The position numbers and the translations under genes are program-made. A stretch of DNA of 64,000 nucleotides from an uncultured Chlorobiaceae bacterium (GTDB lineage Bacteria; Bacteroidota; Chlorobiia; Chlorobiales; Chlorobiaceae): assembly GCA_903869365.1 (NCBI GenBank), contig CAIPYV010000067.1:1-64000 (forward strand), in the 5' to 3' direction. Below the pieces are notes generated by a model. The model saw only the letters and a program-made list of their open reading frames with translations, did not search any database and had not been told where the DNA came from. Positions 8,525-17,182 of this stretch are shown in pieces (position 1 is the stretch's first letter; the number at the start of each line of letters is the position of its first letter).

Positions 8525-11500
8525 TTAAGAGCATCCGGTTGTCATGCCGCAATCTTCGCAGACTTTGCAGGTACCATTCTGTTTAACACGCATTGACCCG
8601 CAGTTTTCACACTGTTCGCCGGTATATCCCTGGACTTTAGCCTGATAGGCCTGGCTTTGGCGGGCTGATATGTGCGTTGATTCGGTATGAACCAGCAGTG
8701 CAGGTTCTACAACATCAGTATGATCCGCTGCACCGTTGCTTTTCTGTTTTCCATCGATATCCCCATCCATAAGCTCGTCAACCGCTTTGACATGGACAAA
8801 ATCCTTGCGGCCAAGGTAGTCGTATCCGATTGAGCGGAAGACGTAATCGAGAATAGATGTGGAATTTTTTATAGCATTGTGCCCCTGCACCGCACCTGCT
8901 GGTTCAAATCGGGTAAAGGTGAAGCTGTCGACAAGCTCTTCAAGCGGCATGCCGTATTGCAGCGCCTTAGAGGCAAGTACGGCGAAACAGTTCAGGAGGC
9001 CTTTGAATGAAGCGCCCTCTTTGTACATGTCGATAAAAACCTCTCCAAGAGAGCCGTCTTCATACTCCCCTGTTCTGAGAAAAACTTTGTGGCCGCCAAC
9101 ATGGGCTTCGCGGATATAGCCTTTCCTCCGTTTCGGGAGCATCCTGCGCTCGGAACGGTGGTAAACTCGTTCGACAATGCGTTCCTGAACCTCACGTGGC
9201 CCCTTTGTTTCATCAAGACTCTCTTCCGTGCCAAGCATGATGACCTCGTCAAGATCCTGATAGCTCGATATATTGAGCGGTTGGGAGAGTTTTGACCCAT
9301 CACGATAAACTGTTACGGCCTTGACCATCTGCTGCCAGGCTGACTGATAGACTTCACCGATTTCAATGGTCGTAGCGGTTCCGGGCATATTGACCGTTTT
9401 GGATATCGCACCAGAAATAAAGGGCTGAACCGCTGACATCATGCGGACGTGTGCCATGTGCTTGATATAGCGGACTCCTTTTTTGCCACACCTGCTGGCA
9501 CAGTCGAACACCGGCAGATGTTCAAGCTTCAGATGGGGAGCACCCTCGATAGTCATGGTTCCACAGACGTAGTCATTGGCCAGTTCGGCATCCTTCTCCG
9601 TAGCCCCAAGCGCCTGAAGCATATCAAAATCAGGATCATTGAGCTGATCGTCTGTAAATCCAAGTGCGGCACAGAAATCCTGGCCGAGAATCCATTTGTT
9701 GAAGGCAAAGCGAATATCAAAAACAGTTTCAAGCTGGGACTCCACAATTTCGATCTTGTCGTCGGTAAAACCACGGGTTTTCAGCCATTGACGGTTAATG
9801 GAAGGCGATCCAGCAAGTGTTCCGTGTCCCTTGCAGTAGTGTTCGATATCGTCAATCTGTGCATCGGTGTAACCGAGCCGTTCAAGCGCTTTATGCACCG
9901 ACTGGTTGACAATCTTGAAATAACCTCCTCCAGCAAGTTTTTTAAATTTTACAATGGCAAACTCAGGTTCGATACCGGTGGTGTCGCAATCCATAACCAG
10001 ACCGATCGTACCGGTCGGAGCAATGACACTGACCTGGGCATTACGATATCCATATTTCTTTCCTTTCTGGAGAGCTTCATCCCAGACCTTTCCAGCTGCA
10101 TCAAAAAGTTCTCTGGAACAATACTCGGAATCAATACCGCGCGGTTTGACCGAAAGTCCTTCGTACTCCTCTTCAGACATGTTGCGGGCAGCCCTGCGGT
10201 GGTTGCGGATAACTCGCAGCATATCCACGGAATTTGCATTGTAACCGGCAAACGTGCCGAGATCATGAGCCATCTCCGCCGAGGTCAAATAGGCCTGACC
10301 GGTCATGACCGCGGCTATGGCACCAGCAATGGCAAGAGCCTTGGGTGAATCGTATGGAATGCCGAGCACCATCAGCACCGTGCCAAGATTGGCAAATCCG
10401 AGGCCGAGCGTTCTGAACTCGTAGCTCAGACGAGCGATATCCTTTGACGGAAAATGCGCCATCAGTACTGAAATTTCAAGCACGATTGTCCAGAGGTGGG
10501 ATGCATGCTGCAGCTCCCTGACCTTCACTCTGCCGTGATCCTCGTCAATAAAATGGATCAGGTTGAGGCTGGCCAGATTGCATGCCGTATCGTCAAGGAA
10601 CATGTATTCTGAACAGGGATTGCTTGCATTGATGCGCCCGCTCTCAGGGCAGGTATGCCATTCGTTGATGGTGGTATCGAACTGCAGACCGGGGTCAGCA
10701 CATTTCCAGGCACTGAGCAGGATTTTTTCCCACAAGTCGCGCGCTTTGACACTTCTGACACTTTTGCCGGTTGTGCGCTCACGGAACGACCAGAGATCGT
10801 TGTTTTCAACTGCCTTCATGAACTCGTTGGTCACCCTGACAGTATTATTGGAGTTCTGGCCTCCAACAGTATGATATGCTTCAGACTCGTAATTAGAGTT
10901 GTATTCATCAAAATCAAGCGTTGTGTAACCCTGTTCAACAAGGGCTAGCACACGGACAATATAGCTCATCGGCACAGCTCGACTGAGCGCATTCTGTATC
11001 AAGCGATTAAGCTGTGGGTTTGCCTTGCGGTCAACACCATTGGCAAGAGCCTCTTCAACAATCGCCTGGAGAAAACGGGAACAGATCCTTGAACCAGCTA
11101 CAAGCGAAGCTACCTTGTCCTCTTCTTTTGCTTTCCACTCGATAAATTTTTCCACATCCGGATGGTCGATATCGACTATCACCATTTTTGCTGCCCGACG
11201 TGTTGTGCCGCCTGATTTAATAGCCCCCGCTGCTGAATCGAAAATCTTCAGAAAACTCATCAGACCAGAAGAACTTCCTCCGCCACTCAATTTTTCACCG
11301 CCTGAACGAAGGTTTGAGTAGTTCGTCCCCGATCCGCTGCCAAACTTGAATACCCTGGCCTCTCGGATTGCCAGATCAAAAATACCACCCTCGTTTACAA
11401 GATCGTCACTGACGGACTGGATAAAACAGGCATGGGCCTGAGGCCGGCCATAAGCATCCTCCGACTCCCTTACTTCCCCGCTTTCAGAGTCCACATAAAA

Positions 11501-11974
11501 ATGTCCCTGGGCAGGACCGGTAGTGCCATAGGCAAAATTCAGACCGGTATTGAACCATTGTGGAGAGTTGGGAGCACCCATCTGCTTGAGAATCATGAAG
11601 GCTACCTCGTCGTAAAAAGCCTGAGCATCATCTGGAGTATCGAAATAATGGTTTTTTTCACCCCAATCTTTCCAACAGCCAACCATACGATGAACAACCT
11701 CTTTAATGGAGTGTTCGCTGCCGGTCACCGGATGGCCCTCATTATCGGTAATAACATTGCCATTTTCGTCGCGCTGTGGAATCCCTGTTTTCCGGAAGTA
11801 CTTCTGGGCAAGAATATCAGCAGCAACCTGCGACCAGTGTTGCGGAACTTCAATATCAGTCATCTCAAAGACCTTCGAGCCGTCAGGATTGCGTAATACT
11901 GAAGTGCGGGTTGTGTATTCAAAACGATCGTAAACATTTTCACCGGAAGTGGTGAACAGGCGGGTAATTTTCAT
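8525..11974 (-). CDS. nrdJ: Vitamin B12-dependent (class II) ribonucleoside-diphosphate reductase
   Basis: 1149 aa; APTGTIGLVMDCDTTGIEP, NPCSEYMFLDDTACNLASLNL, C-terminal Cys-rich CENCGSMRVKQNGTCKVCEDCGMTTGCS. Confidence 0.95.
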   Translation of the reverse strand: MKITRLFTTSGENVYDRFEYTTRTSVLRNPDGSKVFEMTDIEVPQHWSQVAADILAQKYFRKTGIPQRDENGNVITDNEGHPVTGSEHSIKEVVHRMVGCWKDWGEKNHYFDTPDDAQAFYDEVAFMILKQMGAPNSPQWFNTGLNFAYGTTGPAQGHFYVDSESGEVRESEDAYGRPQAHACFIQSVSDDLVNEGGIFDLAIREARVFKFGSGSGTNYSNLRSGGEKLSGGGSSSGLMSFLKIFDSAAGAIKSGGTTRRAAKMVIVDIDHPDVEKFIEWKAKEEDKVASLVAGSRICSRFLQAIVEEALANGVDRKANPQLNRLIQNALSRAVPMSYIVRVLALVEQGYTTLDFDEYNSNYESEAYHTVGGQNSNNTVRVTNEFMKAVENNDLWSFRERTTGKSVRSVKARDLWEKILLSAWKCADPGLQFDTTINEWHTCPESGRINASNPCSEYMFLDDTACNLASLNLIHFIDEDHGRVKVRELQHASHLWTIVLEISVLMAHFPSKDIARLSYEFRTLGLGFANLGTVLMVLGIPYDSPKALAIAGAIAAVMTGQAYLTSAEMAHDLGTFAGYNANSVDMLRVIRNHRRAARNMSEEEYEGLSVKPRGIDSEYCSRELFDAAGKVWDEALQKGKKYGYRNAQVSVIAPTGTIGLVMDCDTTGIEPEFAIVKFKKLAGGGYFKIVNQSVHKALERLGYTDAQIDDIEHYCKGHGTLAGSPSINRQWLKTRGFTDDKIEIVESQLETVFDIRFAFNKWILGQDFCAALGFTDDQLNDPDFDMLQALGATEKDAELANDYVCGTMTIEGAPHLKLEHLPVFDCASRCGKKGVRYIKHMAHVRMMSAVQPFISGAISKTVNMPGTATTIEIGEVYQSAWQQMVKAVTVYRDGSKLSQPLNISSYQDLDEVIMLGTEESLDETKGPREVQERIVERVYHRSERRMLPKRRKGYIREAHVGGHKVFLRTGEYEDGSLGEVFIDMYKEGASFKGLLNCFAVLASKALQYGMPLEELVDSFTFTRFEPAGAVQGHNAIKNSTSILDYVFRSIGYDYLGRKDFVHVKAVDELMDGDIDGKQKSNGAADHTDVVEPALLVHTESTHISARQSQAYQAKVQGYTGEQCENCGSMRVKQNGTCKVCEDCGMTTGCS

Positions 11975-12005
11975 GAGAACTCTCCGTGGTCAAATATGGA
12001 ATATG

Positions 12006-12042
12006 AAAGGGCAACTCTTTTTTTCTTATAGAGTTACCCTTT
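12006..12042. promoter_or_regulatory. Inverted repeat in the nrdJ 5' upstream region
   Basis: aaagggcaactct-N11-agagttacccttt, with arms complementary apart from one internal mismatch. Lies about 30 bp upstream of the nrdJ start. Confidence 0.5.
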
Positions 12043-12192
12043 CGAAAAACCTGAATATTTTTTATCAGTTATTAGTTGATATATCCAGCAATATAACCTC
12101 ATCCGGCAATGAAGAAAAAAGAATTTTTTTGCTCAAAAAATGAGCAAGTTTAATGTTTTCCATCATGAAGGAAATTGTAAGTCCATACCTTT

Positions 12193-12402
12193 TTCGTCAC
12201 CAGCGGCAACCCCGGCTCGGATGTCAAACTCCGGTTCCGCACAAGCTTTTTCCCCTTCACCGAACCATCAGCCGAAGTGGACGTCACCTGCTACGCCTTT
12301 GGTATGGGCGTTGACCGCACTGTGCTGCTCCGGTACAAGATTGACGATATACCGTTGCTGTTTGAGAATGATTTAAGGATGTTTAAGCAGTTTACGGCAT
12401 GA
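12193..12402 (+). pseudogene. Internally deleted 3' fragment of phenylalanyl-tRNA synthetase alpha chain (pheS)
   Basis: [69 protein letters not shown]. The PheS core motifs [10 protein letters not shown] and AFGMGxDR are joined without the intervening Cys-containing loop. Confidence 0.8.
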
Positions 12403-12428
12403 GGGAAACCGCACACACTGCAAGCATA

Positions 12429-12647
12429 TCAGCCTTTCTTCAGCTCCTTGATCACCTCATCGAGGGGTATCGATGGTTGACCCTGCCCTTCTGCTTTTGC
12501 TTCCCGTAGATCAATCAGATCCATATAATCTTCCATCAGCTCTTCTATTGCCTGATATTCTTCATAGGGCAAAACTACAAACTCTTTTTTTCCCCCTTTT
12601 TCTATAATCTGAGGATTAAGTCGCATGGCTTTTTTAGTGGTAATCAT
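12429..12647 (-). CDS. Phd/YefM/RelB-like antitoxin
   Basis: 72 aa; MRLNPQIIEKGGKKEFVVLPYEEYQAIEELMEDYMDLIDLREAKAE. Overlaps the upstream toxin by 4 nt. Confidence 0.75.
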   Translation of the reverse strand: MITTKKAMRLNPQIIEKGGKKEFVVLPYEEYQAIEELMEDYMDLIDLREAKAEGQGQPSIPLDEVIKELKKG

Positions 12648-12892
12648 CGGTACGCCTCTTTTCTATGTTTTATTCGATAAACGATCACTTTTTGACCTTC
12701 AACTCCAAACAACACTCGATAATCTCCTACTCTTAAACGGTATTCAGGAATAAAGTTTGTTAGCTGTTTAACATTACCTGTAAGATTGTTTTCAAGTGCT
12801 TTTAATTTTTCGGTTATCCGTAATGCCTCTTTTCGATCTAAAGATTTTAAATATTTAATCGCACTCAGTTTAAGTTCAAGAGAATAACGCAT
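12644..12892 (-). CDS. RelE/ParE family toxin
   Basis: 82 aa; KYLKSLDRKEALRITEKLKALENNLTGNVKQLTNFIPEYRLRVGDYRVLFGVEGQKVIVYRIKHRKEAYR. Confidence 0.85.
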   Translation of the reverse strand: MRYSLELKLSAIKYLKSLDRKEALRITEKLKALENNLTGNVKQLTNFIPEYRLRVGDYRVLFGVEGQKVIVYRIKHRKEAYR

Positions 12893-12955
12893 CAGCAGAG
12901 TTTCATTGGCGATATCAAAAGTTTTTTCAAACCCGTAACTTACTTTGAATATTCA

Positions 12956-13303
12956 TCATACACAACATTCCTCCCAGTCAATGCGAGCCTTGAGCGTAAG
13001 TGTTCATTCTTTTCCAATACCTGATCAAGTCAACCTTGCTGCCAAGCAATTGCTCCAACTCATCTTTAATGTACCTTGAGCAGAATTTCTGGCGACAGAA
13101 CCGAAGATACCAACTTTTTTTAACCTTGCACGAACCCAGTCGCCATCCACAATGGTTTCGATAGGGTCTGTCGCAAAATCGTGGTGTTTGTCAAGGTTCT
13201 TTTGCGGCACCATATCGAGATGGCTTTGCACAATGACCCTTTGACGATGTTCCATGCCCGGTGAAGCAGGCTTGCGTATGATGACAACGTGTCTTGCTAT
13301 CAT
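12956..13303 (-). pseudogene. Mosaic pseudogene: PepD (aminoacyl-histidine dipeptidase) fragment joined to an MNT-type nucleotidyltransferase fragment
   Basis: HVVIIRKPASPGMEHRQRVIVQSHLDMVPQKNLDKHHDFATDPIETIVDGDWVRA (PepD-like), then RLKKVGIFGSVARNSAQ (NTase GS motif). Out-of-frame continuation DELEQLLGSKVDLIRYWKRMN...LKARIDWEECCV*. Confidence 0.75.
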
Positions 13304-13310
13304 CGACCAA

Positions 13311-14306
13311 TCAAAAAGAGATAATCAGACCACCAATCGAAAGGCCTGCGCCTGTACCGACAAGCAGTGCTTTTTGCCCCCGTTGGAGCCTGCCCTCACG
13401 GACAGCCTGGTAAAGGGTGGCCGGAATGGAAGCGGCCACACAGTTGCCGAGCCAAGGGAGGGTATGGATGATTTTTCCCTCCGGCCATCCATAGCGCTTG
13501 AGAAGAAGCAGACCTACCTTACTCGATTGATGCGGAACAACAACATCAATATCGAGCAGGCTTTTCGATAGGCCAGGATAGAGTTCTTCGAGAAACTGTT
13601 CATCAATCCCACGCACCATGCGTAAAACTGCGGAACCGTCCATACGAAAAAGATCATCATCGGGATTGTGCCCTGGTTTAGCGGGATGGTGCGCCGAACC
13701 ACCGCCCATGATAGTCGTCAGATAAGCTCCGTCCCCATAACTCTTGAAATGGGCATGGTGAATTCCTGATCTGTCACCATCAGAGCTTCGCGTAACAACG
13801 ACAGCGGCAGCAGCATCCCCTACAAGCGAAGCGGATTCAGGCTCTTTGAGGTTAATGCCGCACGAGGAGATATCCGAGCTGGCGATAAGAATATTGCGGT
13901 ATCGTCCGGAATTGAGATAATTGGCGGCTACATCCAGAGCGGTAATAAAGCTCAGGCAAGTATTATGGACGCTGAAAGCTGGAATACCCGATCTGCCAAG
14001 ACCGAGCTGCCGTTGGATCAACGCGCCCGTATCAGGAATAGCCTGTTCAGCAGTACCCGAAGCATTGATAATAAGGTTGAGTTCACCTGGCGCAAGGCAC
14101 GCCTCTTCAAGAGCTTCGCGAGCGGCCTCGGCAGCCATGAACGATGACGTCTCGCCGCTAACCCAACGACGTTCGCTCACACCATTGCGCTGCTCCACCC
14201 AACCGGTTGAAAGGCCGCAAATCGTTTCAAGTTCGGAGCTGGGAACAATGCGAGAGGGCAGATAACGGCCAAGACCGATAATCTTGAGGGGAAGAGTGAC
14301 TTCCAT
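13311..14306 (-). CDS. 3-oxoacyl-ACP synthase III (FabH) family protein
   Basis: 331 aa; FSVHNTCLSF (active Cys), VVPHQSS (His), LGNCVAASIPATLY (Asn), VGTGAGLSIGG. Confidence 0.85.
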   Translation of the reverse strand: MEVTLPLKIIGLGRYLPSRIVPSSELETICGLSTGWVEQRNGVSERRWVSGETSSFMAAEAAREALEEACLAPGELNLIINASGTAEQAIPDTGALIQRQLGLGRSGIPAFSVHNTCLSFITALDVAANYLNSGRYRNILIASSDISSCGINLKEPESASLVGDAAAAVVVTRSSDGDRSGIHHAHFKSYGDGAYLTTIMGGGSAHHPAKPGHNPDDDLFRMDGSAVLRMVRGIDEQFLEELYPGLSKSLLDIDVVVPHQSSKVGLLLLKRYGWPEGKIIHTLPWLGNCVAASIPATLYQAVREGRLQRGQKALLVGTGAGLSIGGLIISF

Positions 14307-14314
14307 ATAAAATG

Positions 14315-15406
14315 TTATCCTTCCCTGTTGCGCATGTGTTCTAAAAGCTCTGCCGTTCGTGATGCTTGTTTTTCAACTGCTTCGGCCAGTCGCTCCATGT
14401 CACTATGCCGACTGCGTTCGGTTTCTGTATCAAACAGTATCGGTTTCTGAAACCCTTCGGAGAGCTTGAAAATATGAATGCAGAGCATGATCAGGATAGC
14501 AAAGAACAGCGGAAACAGATACTCTCCGAAGATAACCGGCATTTCCTGGTAGTGCTGTATCATGCCTTGCCAGTCAGCGCTGAAAAGCATATCCCATTTC
14601 AACAAAAAATAGATATAGACGACCGGATGAAACACAAGGAAGAAACGCATGACCTTCGATTGGCGCCGGTTTGCGGTTTTGCTTTCATATTTGGAAAGGA
14701 GCCAGGGAAAGTGGCCTACAAGCATGGCCGATCTGCGATCATTGAGATAGTGTGCGCCTTGAAGTGCTGAATCAATAAAGGAGGATACCTGGCTCAACAG
14801 TACGGTGGAGAGAATCGTGGCAAGAAAAGAGTAGCTGAGATCGTCGAACTTGAACGAACCGGCCAGGTATGGAAGCGTTATGGTTTTCGGCTTAATGACA
14901 ATGAAAAGCATGGCAATCCCTGCAAGCAGAAGAGAAAAAGTATGGAGCTTGCGCGCATGACGAAGGCTTTCGATAACAGCATCAGCATTGGCACCCTGCA
15001 TCGAGTTACCCGGTGGATCAATTCTCAGGAGAGCAGCGGAATCAGTGACAGGCGAGTAGAGACCATTGACGCCAATATCGCAGCCTTGAACATCGCGATA
15101 GATGGTAAAAATATCGATGGTGCTTTGACTGAAATTAACACCAGTGAGGTTTGTTCTACTGAGATCTGCTCCTCGAAGATCTGCTCCTCGAAGATCCGCT
15201 TCAGCGAAATTGGCCTCAACAAGATTCGCCTTTGAAAGGTTGGCACCGCTGAGATTCGCTCCGGAAAGGTTTACTCCACGCAGATCAAGTGTGGCGAGGG
15301 AGAGGTCGTGCAGATCAGGACGGACATCCGCATGCTCCTGACGCCATCGGTTCCATGGAATAACTCCCTGTTTGAGGAGCTTCAGGTGTTCAGAATCAGT
15401 CGTCAT
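14315..15406 (-). CDS. Pentapeptide-repeat protein with C-terminal membrane-spanning region
   Basis: 363 aa; ATLDLRGVNLSGANLSGANLSKANLVEANFAEADLRGADLRGADLSRTNLTGVNF, followed by several hydrophobic segments. Confidence 0.85.
   Translation of the reverse strand: MTTDSEHLKLLKQGVIPWNRWRQEHADVRPDLHDLSLATLDLRGVNLSGANLSGANLSKANLVEANFAEADLRGADLRGADLSRTNLTGVNFSQSTIDIFTIYRDVQGCDIGVNGLYSPVTDSAALLRIDPPGNSMQGANADAVIESLRHARKLHTFSLLLAGIAMLFIVIKPKTITLPYLAGSFKFDDLSYSFLATILSTVLLSQVSSFIDSALQGAHYLNDRRSAMLVGHFPWLLSKYESKTANRRQSKVMRFFLVFHPVVYIYFLLKWDMLFSADWQGMIQHYQEMPVIFGEYLFPLFFAILIMLCIHIFKLSEGFQKPILFDTETERSRHSDMERLAEAVEKQASRTAELLEHMRNREG
15163..15192. repeat. Two tandem 15-bp units encoding pentapeptide repeats
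   Basis: gatctgctcctcgaa repeated exactly at 15163-15177 and 15178-15192. Confidence 0.9.
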
Positions 15407-16179
15407 AAGGACTCTTTTCGAGCATAGTGCAGCACCGCTTTCAGCAGTGAAGCACTTTGGGTAACCTGAGTATAAGCCTCTTCCCGAGTCATATTTCTAT
15501 CCTCTTTTCGTATTTTACTCCCGAGTCTGCGGGCAGTGTTGGCAACTTTTGCGATCTCACGGGCAAGATCGGATTCGTTCTTAATGGTGATTTCACTCAT
15601 GTTCCGCTGAATATAGCCAATGTTGTTTCTGGCACTGCTTTCAATTATCCCATCATTGACTGTGTGACGTTTTTTGTTGAAATCGTCATACTCTGTGTTA
15701 TGCAGAGGCATCGAAAGATCACCAATGTAATGCGCGCAGAAAACCAGTGGATATTCGGCATATTTACCGGCGGCACTCTCCGCCTTGTAGGCTCTCACTG
15801 CACCGATAACAGCACCGTAGAGGTGTCCCTGCTCATCTCCGGTTTTGTTGTACCGGGCTGCCTGTTCAAGAACCATAGCTTCATCAACCTCTTTTTGTGC
15901 ATTGTTGTTGAAGTAGTGGTTTTTTTCTTCGATCGGTCTGAACTCACTTTTGGACTTCGCAACATCAGGGGCTGCAGCGCTGTACCAGAGCTCAAAACCA
16001 GCTGCCTCAGCAATCGATAAATGGGTCTTATCGTGCCAGGCATAAGCCTGAGCTGACGACAGTATCAAAGAAAACATCATGGAAAGAGTAGCAACTCCTC
16101 GATATCCGATGTGCATAAATGCCTTATACTTTTTGGTGATTAGACAGCCTCCCGGCAGTCGGTTTTGACTTTCGCTCAT
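15403..16179 (-). CDS. Secreted S1/P1 nuclease / zinc-dependent phospholipase C-like protein
   Basis: Signal-like MHIGYRGVATLSMMFSLILSSAQAYA, then WHDKTHLSIAEAAG and HYIGDLSMPLHN motifs typical of the superfamily. Start may be ATG 16116. ATGA overlap with the next gene. Confidence 0.7.
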   Translation of the reverse strand: MSESQNRLPGGCLITKKYKAFMHIGYRGVATLSMMFSLILSSAQAYAWHDKTHLSIAEAAGFELWYSAAAPDVAKSKSEFRPIEEKNHYFNNNAQKEVDEAMVLEQAARYNKTGDEQGHLYGAVIGAVRAYKAESAAGKYAEYPLVFCAHYIGDLSMPLHNTEYDDFNKKRHTVNDGIIESSARNNIGYIQRNMSEITIKNESDLAREIAKVANTARRLGSKIRKEDRNMTREEAYTQVTQSASLLKAVLHYARKESL

Positions 16180-17144
16180 CCTGGGGACATTTCAAGCATT
16201 TTTCTAATGGAGACCAACGATGCAAGACGAAGTTTTTCGTCGATAACAATCTCTGGCTTGCGGTTCAACATGCACTTATAGAGCTTTTCAAGCGTATTCT
16301 GCTTCATCTGCGTGCAGACACTGAATGGATTGTCAGGATCCTTTGGCGCAGGAATGAAGGTTTTCAGCGGTGAACGCTTCTGCATTTCATAGAGAATACC
16401 AGGCTCAGTGGCCACAATAAACTGGTTTGCAGAACTTGAAACACTATAGTCGAGCAGTGCCTTTGTTGAACCTGTAAAAGCAGCATGACGAAGAACCTGC
16501 TCTCGGCATTCAGGATGGGCTATCAGTTCAGCGTCCGGATACTCACGACATGCCTCAAGGATATAGTTTTCGGCAAACGCATCATGAACATAGCAATACC
16601 CCTGCCAGAGAATCATCTCCCTCTGAAGCTTCCTTGAAATATAGCCTCCAAGGTTTCGGTCAGGACCAAATATAATCTGCTTCCCTTCGGGAATCTGACT
16701 GATGATCTGTTCGACGTTGGAAGAGGTGCAGGTTATATCAGAAAGTGCTTTAATATCAGCCGTCGAGTTGATATACGTTATAACAGTGGCTTCCGGATAG
16801 TGCTCTTTGAATTTTTTGAACTCTTCAGCTGGACAACTGTCGGCAAGAGGACACCCTGCATAGGCATCAGGCATAAGAACAAGCTTCTCGGGATTAAGAA
16901 TTTTCGCAGTTTCGGCCATAAAGTAAACACCGGCAAAAACAATCACATCAGCATCATTTTTTTCGGCTGCTCTTGCAAGAGCCAGACTATCGCCCACAAT
17001 ATCGGCGACTTGCTGTATTTCAGGAACAGTATAGTAGTGAGCAAGAATAAGGGCGTTCATCTCTTTTTTCAGAAGACTTATTCGCCCGAAAAGCTCTTCA
17101 TGAGCAATATTTTTGGTCATAATTTGATTAACAATCGGTTGCAA
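16176..17144 (-). CDS. nadA: Quinolinate synthase
   Basis: 322 aa; LILAHYYTVPEIQQVADIVGDSLALARAA, PDAYAGCPLADSC, HPECREQVLRHAAFTGST. Confidence 0.95.
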   Translation of the reverse strand: MQPIVNQIMTKNIAHEELFGRISLLKKEMNALILAHYYTVPEIQQVADIVGDSLALARAAEKNDADVIVFAGVYFMAETAKILNPEKLVLMPDAYAGCPLADSCPAEEFKKFKEHYPEATVITYINSTADIKALSDITCTSSNVEQIISQIPEGKQIIFGPDRNLGGYISRKLQREMILWQGYCYVHDAFAENYILEACREYPDAELIAHPECREQVLRHAAFTGSTKALLDYSVSSSANQFIVATEPGILYEMQKRSPLKTFIPAPKDPDNPFSVCTQMKQNTLEKLYKCMLNRKPEIVIDEKLRLASLVSIRKMLEMSPG

Positions 17145-17182
17145 ACAAAGGAGTGCAGCATGGCGGAAATCATTGAACTGGA

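Noticed and set aside
11975-12140. Cobalamin riboswitch upstream of nrdJ
   Set aside because: No B12-box (GCCACTG-like) motif could be identified; only a simple hairpin is visible.
15163-15192. Tandem repeat as a microsatellite or CRISPR-like array
   Set aside because: Explained by the codon-level repetition of pentapeptide repeats in the encoded protein. No CRISPR array seen anywhere in the window.
14942-15341. Plus-strand ORFs rich in Arg/Ser/Ala over the pentapeptide region
   Set aside because: Antisense translations of the pentapeptide repeat.
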